NCBI GenBank assembly: GCA_025356695.1
Contig: JANXSE010000091.1
Coordinates: 1 to 6,132, forward strand
Direction: 5' to 3'
DNA length: 6,132 nt
Origin: Betaproteobacteria bacterium
GTDB lineage: Bacteria > Pseudomonadota > Gammaproteobacteria > Burkholderiales > SG8-41
The notes under the pieces were generated by a model that saw nothing but the letters and a program-made list of their open reading frames with translations, ran no database searches and was not told where the DNA came from. Below are positions 1-6,132 of this stretch, one piece after another. The translations under genes and the position numbers were made by a program. The first letter of the stretch is position 1, and the number at the start of each line of letters is the position of its first letter.

Positions 1-192
1 CTGGCCGAGCGCTTCGCTGAGTTTAGCGGCGAGGATGCGGCCCATGGTGTCGTTGGCGCTGCCCGGCGCGTTCGGCATGATCATGCGGATCGGACGGTCC
101 GGATATTTTTGCATGCTGTCGGCGGCAGGCGATAACGTTGCGCCGCACAGGAGTGCGATCGCGACAGCGGCTTGCGTGTGTCTCGACTTCAT
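1..192 (-). CDS. Bug-family tripartite tricarboxylate transporter substrate-binding protein, N-terminal part (cut by window edge)
   Basis: The 64 visible residues begin with a Sec signal peptide (Lys/Arg near the start, then the hydrophobic run AVAIALLCGATLS, likely cleaved around residues 23-26). The mature start follows, with YPDRPIRMIMPNAPGSAND at residues 30-48. The 'YP.rPIr.ivp.apG...D' pattern and the following 'GRILAAKLSEALGQ' are typical of Bug (Bordetella uptake gene) receptors, which are periplasmic proteins of about 320 residues that capture small carboxylates or related solutes. The ATG at 192 is supported by a GAGGAA ribosome-binding site 6 bases upstream. The gene starts 59 bases after the M24-fold enzyme gene on the same strand, so the two are probably co-transcribed. 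The ligand cannot be read from this fragment. Many Bug genes are orphans without TctAB membrane subunits, and whether those are present here lies outside the window. The family call is firm; the substrate is unknown. Confidence 0.88.
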   Translation of the reverse strand, partial: MKSRHTQAAVAIALLCGATLSPAADSMQKYPDRPIRMIMPNAPGSANDTMGRILAAKLSEALGQ

Positions 193-213
193 CTTCAATT
201 CCTCGTCAGGCTG

Positions 214-227
214 GCCGCCATTGCGGC
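214..227 (-). other. Small GC-rich hairpin between the M24 and Bug genes
   Basis: On the minus strand GCCGC is followed by a 4-base loop and GCGGC, a perfect 5-bp stem in the 59-base spacer between the two genes. No T tract follows, so it is not a convincing terminator. It could be an mRNA-stabilising or processing stem ahead of the receptor gene, or chance in GC-rich DNA. Confidence 0.2.
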
Positions 228-251
228 ATGTGTTTGTTACGGCGAACTGTA

Positions 252-1538
252 TCAACCGGCGACCAGTATATCGTCCGGCGGGTAGGGTGTCAGCGCCTGT
301 ACGCCGGTGGTGGTGATGGCGTAGGAGCGCGAAAAGAAAATCCCGTACGTGCCATCGGCACTGACCGGGGTGATTTCAATGCCATAGGTCATGCCGGGTT
401 TCATCACCATGTCGAACGGTGCGCCCTTGACCTCGTCGGTCATGATGAAGGGCAGCGAGGTGATCAGATCGTGCCCGTGCATGAGGATGGGCCGCGATTG
501 CGCGCCCTTCGCGCGGAACACGCCGCAGACGCTTTTGCGCAGTTCCTCGAGATTGCGGCCCGGTGCCAGTTGCGCTTCGATCGCCTTGAAGCCCGGTACG
601 ACCACATCCTTGTGGAAACGGTTATAGCGTTCGGTCGGCTGGCCGATCGACACCGGATGGCCGACTTTTGCGGTATAGCCCATGTAGGTCATCGCCAGTT
701 CGCACAGAATGATGTCGCCCTGCTGCAAGACCCGATGCGAAGGGTTCGGGTTCGGGAAAATCAGCTTGGGGTCGTGCATCGAGGTCGAGCCGATCATCAG
801 GAGATGCACGCGGCCGCCACCGTCCATCACGGCATGCGTGGCCGCTGCGGCGAGCTGGTATTCGCGCACGCCCGGTTTTGCCCGCGCGGCGACGGCGCGC
901 AGCGCATTCATCGCCAGTTCGCCGGCTTTGGCCATGGCGCGGATTTCCTCCGGCGTTTTGATATAGGAGAGTTCGTGCATCAGCATCGGCACGAAGACGA
1001 ATTCGGTGTCCGGCACGTGCTTCTTCATTTCGAGATAGGCGTTCACGCCCATGAACTCGGGGCCGGTGCGGTCGGCGGCAGTGATGCCAACGCGGCCTTT
1101 TTGCAGGCCTAGTTCGATCAGGCGCTCGGCCACGGCACGACCATAGTGGCCGTGCTGGCCGCTGCGCACGTCGGCGATTGAGACCATTTTGCGCACCGCC
1201 TCGATGTGGCAGCCCGGATGCGGATAGATCAACGTTGGCTCCCCCTTCAGCGGCAGCACCATGTACTGCGCAAGGCCGCGGTCGTCGATCAGGCCGCAGC
1301 CCCAGGTCACGCCGCTGCCGTGGCTGTAGATATTCGGACTGCCGCAGAGGATCAGGGCGTCGAAGCCGTCGCGCGCCATCAGTTCGCGCGCAAGCTTGTG
1401 CCGCCGCGCGAATTCTTCCGGAGAAAATTTGTCGTAAACGGCGTCGGTATACCAGGGCGAGTTGCACAGCGCTTCAAAATTTTCGGATTTGTCGAGTTCG
1501 TAGCGAACCTTGGTCCAGTCGTTGGCGACGTTGGGCAT
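252..1538 (-). CDS. M24-fold (creatinase / Xaa-Pro peptidase-like) protein with degenerate metal site
   Basis: This 428-residue protein has the two-domain layout of creatinase/prolidase-type M24 proteins: a creatinase_N-like domain at roughly residues 37-185 and a pita-bread domain at roughly 195-418. Family landmarks are SYIKTPEEIRAM (191-202), the GD.I.L strand (274-280), MHGHDL (353-358), KPGMTYGIEI (380-389) and a C-terminal strand ending TTTGVQALT. Of the five usual metal ligands (D, D, H, E, E), only His354 and Glu388 are kept. By my alignment the first Asp is Glu280, the second is Lys291 and the last Glu is Ser403. The second active-site His of the 'HG.G...HE.P' motif also appears lost. 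In this fold such losses mark non-peptidase members; creatinase, for example, hydrolyses creatine without metal. A small-molecule C-N or amide hydrolase is therefore more likely than a peptidase. There is no signal peptide, so it should be cytoplasmic. The ATG at 1538 has GAGG 6 bases upstream. The Bug receptor gene follows, suggesting the pair imports and processes one solute. The fold is firm; the reaction is unknown. Confidence 0.85.
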   Translation of the reverse strand: MPNVANDWTKVRYELDKSENFEALCNSPWYTDAVYDKFSPEEFARRHKLARELMARDGFDALILCGSPNIYSHGSGVTWGCGLIDDRGLAQYMVLPLKGEPTLIYPHPGCHIEAVRKMVSIADVRSGQHGHYGRAVAERLIELGLQKGRVGITAADRTGPEFMGVNAYLEMKKHVPDTEFVFVPMLMHELSYIKTPEEIRAMAKAGELAMNALRAVAARAKPGVREYQLAAAATHAVMDGGGRVHLLMIGSTSMHDPKLIFPNPNPSHRVLQQGDIILCELAMTYMGYTAKVGHPVSIGQPTERYNRFHKDVVVPGFKAIEAQLAPGRNLEELRKSVCGVFRAKGAQSRPILMHGHDLITSLPFIMTDEVKGAPFDMVMKPGMTYGIEITPVSADGTYGIFFSRSYAITTTGVQALTPYPPDDILVAG

Positions 1539-1649
1539 GGATGTCCTCGTTGTTGGTGCAGCAGAATATCGGGCGCCACCTCAGCCGCGGCGGCGCGCCA
1601 CAGCTCAGCTGATCGAAGCGTGCTGTTTTCGTCAATCGGGTGCGGCGGA
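1539..1649 (-). other. Intergenic spacer upstream of the M24-Bug pair
   Basis: These 111 bases probably hold the promoter of the M24-Bug unit. On the minus strand a TTGACG hexamer (1635 to 1630) matches the -35 consensus in five of six positions, but no good -10 lies 16-18 bases downstream. A perfect inverted repeat CAGCT-C-AGCTG sits at 1601-1611 and could be a regulator half-site pair. I see no T-tailed hairpin ending the upstream kinase gene, so read-through is possible. Confidence 0.25.
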
Positions 1650-2480
1650 TCAGATGCCGAGTTTCAGGCGCGAAGGAGCAAGCTGCTTGAGCTGTGACTT
1701 GACGGATTTTACATTGGCGACGGTCGAGGCGACACGCACTGCATCGATTTCCTCCATGCGAGGCTCGAGCATGCCGGCAAGGGTGACGATGCCTTCGGCG
1801 GCGCTGATATTGATGCGCATTTTGGCAGTGGCGGCGTTACCGCGCAGGGCGGCACGCACGTGGTGTTCGAGTGCGAGGTTGGACAACATGCGCGCTGAAT
1901 CGACGGTTTTCTGAAAACGCGGGTCTTTGACCAGCGACATGATTTCGTCAGCGCATTCCTCGATCGACACGCGCTCGGTATTGAGCGTGAGGTCGTAGTT
2001 TTCGGAATCCTGCCAGTTGATACCGAAGTGGCGGCGCGTGATGGCGGCGTGCGCCTCCTCGGAGAGCTTGATTTCATTGACGACCATTTCTTCGTCGGTG
2101 GTGTTCAGGCGTTCCATCATGCGCTCGACGCGCAGCGTCAGCGGCGCGCAGACCCGCACGCAGATCACGTGCTGCACCGGCCGCAGCAGGTGCGCCGAAC
2201 CCCAGCCGCGGATCACCCCGACGCTGTCGCTTTCAGCAAGCGCGAGAGTTTCGTCGGCGGTGTAGATCGACATACTGGTTTTATCGGTGGTCAGACGTTC
2301 CCACGCGCTGGCCTTGCCGTCGAGAAAACGGATGACGTGGCTTTTCCGGAGCCGCATCTTGTCGGCCAGATGGTCGATGATTTCATGATGAACGACCGGT
2401 TTGCCGAGCCGTGCGGACACTGCGGCGGCGACGTCCTTGCCGAGCGAACCCATTTCGCGGGTCATGGCGATAAGCGGCAT
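1650..2480 (-). CDS. Cytidylate kinase-like protein fused to a C-terminal BON domain
   Basis: The product is 276 residues. Residues 1-190 match the cytidylate kinase-like family (Cytidylate_kin2 type). There is a glycine-rich nucleotide-binding loop, TREMGSLGKD (7-16), then HHEIIDHLA (31-39). Next come VGVIRGWGSAHLL (87-99), corresponding to the family's 'v..GRG...iL', then VRVCAPLTLRVERMM (108-122) and NYDLTLNTERVSIEE (161-175). Residues about 196-268 look like a BON domain, with the strand-rich core GIVTLAGML (230-238) followed by a helix and a VANVKSV strand. BON domains bind membranes or small ligands and are usually exported, but no signal peptide is present, so this one should be cytoplasmic. 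Canonical Cmk is about 220-230 residues and has no BON domain. I chose the ATG at 2480 over an upstream GTG (2504) because AAGGGGGAA lies directly before it. Nucleotide phosphorylation is likely by family, but the true substrate is open. The gene appears to stand alone transcriptionally. Confidence 0.8.
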   Translation of the reverse strand: MPLIAMTREMGSLGKDVAAAVSARLGKPVVHHEIIDHLADKMRLRKSHVIRFLDGKASAWERLTTDKTSMSIYTADETLALAESDSVGVIRGWGSAHLLRPVQHVICVRVCAPLTLRVERMMERLNTTDEEMVVNEIKLSEEAHAAITRRHFGINWQDSENYDLTLNTERVSIEECADEIMSLVKDPRFQKTVDSARMLSNLALEHHVRAALRGNAATAKMRINISAAEGIVTLAGMLEPRMEEIDAVRVASTVANVKSVKSQLKQLAPSRLKLGI

Positions 2481-2485
2481 GGCGA

Positions 2486-2494
2486 TTCCCCCTT
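2486..2494 (-). promoter_or_regulatory. Ribosome-binding site of the kinase-BON gene
   Basis: AAGGGGGAA on the minus strand, with the G run ending 7 bases before the ATG at 2480. It lies inside the longer reading frame that begins with GTG at 2504, and so argues for the shorter protein. Confidence 0.6.
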
Positions 2495-2547
2495 GAAAAA
2501 TCACATTGCGCAGAACCGGCAGATTACCACCGCCGTCGCGGCGTGGG

Positions 2548-2584
2548 AAAAGGAAAACACGCGCTGGACGCGCTCAGCGCGTCC
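2548..2584 (-). terminator. Terminator-like hairpin at the DUF2069 stop codon, with two alternative stems
   Basis: Reading the minus strand, ACGCGCT (2582-2576) is followed by two copies of its complement AGCGCGT (2582-2576 region and 2565-2559). Pairing the distal copy gives a 7-bp stem with a 10-base loop, followed at once by GTTTTCCTTTT (2558-2548), which resembles a Rho-independent terminator. Pairing the near copy gives a perfect 8-bp stem, 2584-2577 with 2573-2566, whose 3-base loop is exactly the TGA stop of the DUF2069 gene. The T tract is interrupted by CC, so strength is uncertain. It would end the wrbA-DUF2069 transcript before the kinase gene. Confidence 0.45.
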
Positions 2585-2921
2585 GCGGCAGGGTGCGGAT
2601 ATAAACGATTGCAGCGACAAAAAAAACGAGCGACAGCAGAGCCTCGGCAAGGGCCAGTTGCGCCGACAGTCCGCGCTCGGACCAGGCGCGCATCGCGCCT
2701 TCGGCCAGGTAGGCGAGGATCAGCATTGACGACCACTGGAAGGTGTAGGCGCGGCTGCGCAGTACGCCGAAGAGTGGCGCCAGCAGCGGCAGTATCTTGA
2801 GCGCCAATAGCGAGCCGCCGGGGCGCAGCGGAGCCAGCCACAATTCCCACGCGAGGCCGAGAAAAATCAACGCAATCAGGCTGGCGGCGCAGGTGTTGGC
2901 GGCGATGGCGCCGCGTTTCAT
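2574..2921 (-). CDS. DUF2069 family small inner-membrane protein
   Basis: This 115-residue hydrophobic protein has four predicted membrane helices at about residues 8-28, 36-54, 61-79 and 88-108. The conserved family core is visible: WELWLAPL (25-32), then LLALKILPLLAPLFG (38-52) and a basic R-S-R turn before the third helix. The length is typical of DUF2069 proteins, which are of unknown function and often lie beside wrbA in betaproteobacteria. It starts 31 bases after the wrbA stop on the same strand, so the two are probably one unit. No clear Shine-Dalgarno sequence precedes the ATG at 2921, which suggests translation depends partly on the upstream gene. Its stop codon lies in the loop of a terminator-like hairpin. 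The family assignment is good; no function should be assumed. Confidence 0.82.
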   Translation of the reverse strand: MKRGAIAANTCAASLIALIFLGLAWELWLAPLRPGGSLLALKILPLLAPLFGVLRSRAYTFQWSSMLILAYLAEGAMRAWSERGLSAQLALAEALLSLVFFVAAIVYIRTLPRTR

Positions 2922-2952
2922 CGGTGCGCGGCTTTAAAACGGCGCGAAGATT

Positions 2953-4845
<1,893 letters not shown>

Positions 4846-4855
4846 CGCCCTGCGG

Positions 4856-5442
4856 CTATTTCGCCGCGAGGCGCGGCGTGTATTTCCAGTTGGTAGTCCA
4901 GGCGCGCAGCACCATATTGGGATATTCGGGCTGGCCGAGGCTGCCGTTGTAGCGGCCGAGCGCGCGGTAGTAGTCGCCGTGTTCGATGTCGAGATAGTGC
5001 TTGAGAATGACGCAGCCGTAACGCAGGTTGGTGCGCAGGTGAAACAGATTGTTCTGCGGCTGGCCGATCAACTTGACCCAGAACGGCATCACCTGCATGA
5101 AACCGCGAGCGCCCGAACTCGACACCGCGTATTTGCGAAACGCGCTCTCGACCTGGATCAGGCCGAGCACCATCTGCGGATCGAGCGCGGCGCGTTTCGC
5201 CTCGTAGTGCACGGTGACGAGGAGTTCCTCGCGCTGGCGGCGGTCCGGTATGCGCCGCTCGAGTTTGCCTGACATCGCGTCGAGCCATGCGCGCGCTTCC
5301 TCGGCGGTGTCGAAGGCGAGGAAAGGCACCGCCTCGTCGCTGATCGCCGAGTGCAGCGCCGCCTGCACGCTGGCCGATAACGGTTCGTATTGTTGGTTGC
5401 CGGCGTGCGCCAGCGTGACACAGGCGGCGAGCAGCAGTCCGG

Positions 5443-5455
<13 letters not shown>
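4856..5455 (-). CDS. Small secreted lytic transglycosylase (SLT domain)
   Basis: The 199-residue product starts with a signal peptide ([18 protein letters not shown]) that fits signal peptidase I cleavage after AHA at residue 18. A lipobox-like LAAC is present at 9-12, but the hydrophobic stretch before it is very short. The SLT domain spans about residues 80-185. The catalytic glutamate is Glu103 in [14 protein letters not shown] (99-112), followed by [11 protein letters not shown] (115-125) and [10 protein letters not shown] (165-174), all hallmark motifs of family 1 lytic transglycosylases. These cleave the MurNAc-GlcNAc bond of peptidoglycan with formation of 1,6-anhydroMurNAc. Residues 19-80 form a short charged, helix-rich linker without a recognised domain. 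The gene overlaps the end of proS by 13 bases, implying translational coupling, and no strong ribosome-binding site is visible. The enzyme class is firm; its specific cellular role is not known. Confidence 0.92.

Positions 5456-6132
<677 letters not shown>

Noticed and set aside
138..1112. 324-codon open frame on the plus strand opposite the M24 gene
   Set aside because: It is rich in His, Arg, Gly and Ala without domain motifs, lies wholly antisense to or overlapping well-supported genes, and is the usual shadow frame in GC-rich coding DNA.
1568..1591. GC-rich inverted repeat near the M24 gene start as a terminator of the kinase gene
   Set aside because: GGCGC/GCGCC arms can pair on paper, but there is no T tract and the sequence is simple GC-rich DNA where such pairs are expected by chance.

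Overview
The window suggests a GC-rich betaproteobacterium, probably Burkholderiales or a close relative. This is inferred from the Bug-type solute receptor, the bacterial-type prolyl-tRNA synthetase followed by a lytic transglycosylase, and the YihY / WrbA / DUF2069 neighbourhood familiar from that class. It is dense chromosomal sequence: eight genes and no intergenic gap longer than about 111 bases. I see no RNA gene, insertion sequence, CRISPR array or phage gene.

Left part (1-1538, minus strand): an M24-fold (creatinase / Xaa-Pro peptidase-like) enzyme lies just upstream of a Bug-family periplasmic substrate-binding protein that runs off the left edge. The two are probably co-transcribed. 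The M24 protein has lost most residues that normally bind the metal pair, so it is unlikely to be an ordinary metallopeptidase.

Middle (1650-2921, minus strand): a cytidylate-kinase-like protein carries a C-terminal BON domain, an uncommon architecture. Upstream of it is a small DUF2069 membrane protein whose stop codon sits inside a terminator-like hairpin.

Right-middle (2953-4845): wrbA (minus; NAD(P)H:quinone oxidoreductase) and a yihY-family membrane protein gene (plus) diverge from about 70 bases. That gap has two overlapping candidate -10 boxes facing each other. wrbA and DUF2069 probably form one unit, ended by the hairpin near 2548-2584.

Right part (4856-6132, minus strand): the C-terminal 229 residues of ProS are followed, with a 13-base overlap, by a small secreted soluble lytic transglycosylase. 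The latter converges tail to tail with yihY across only 10 bases.

Most of the window is conserved housekeeping content. The best candidates for something new are the kinase-BON fusion and the M24 homologue with a degenerate metal site paired with a Bug receptor.
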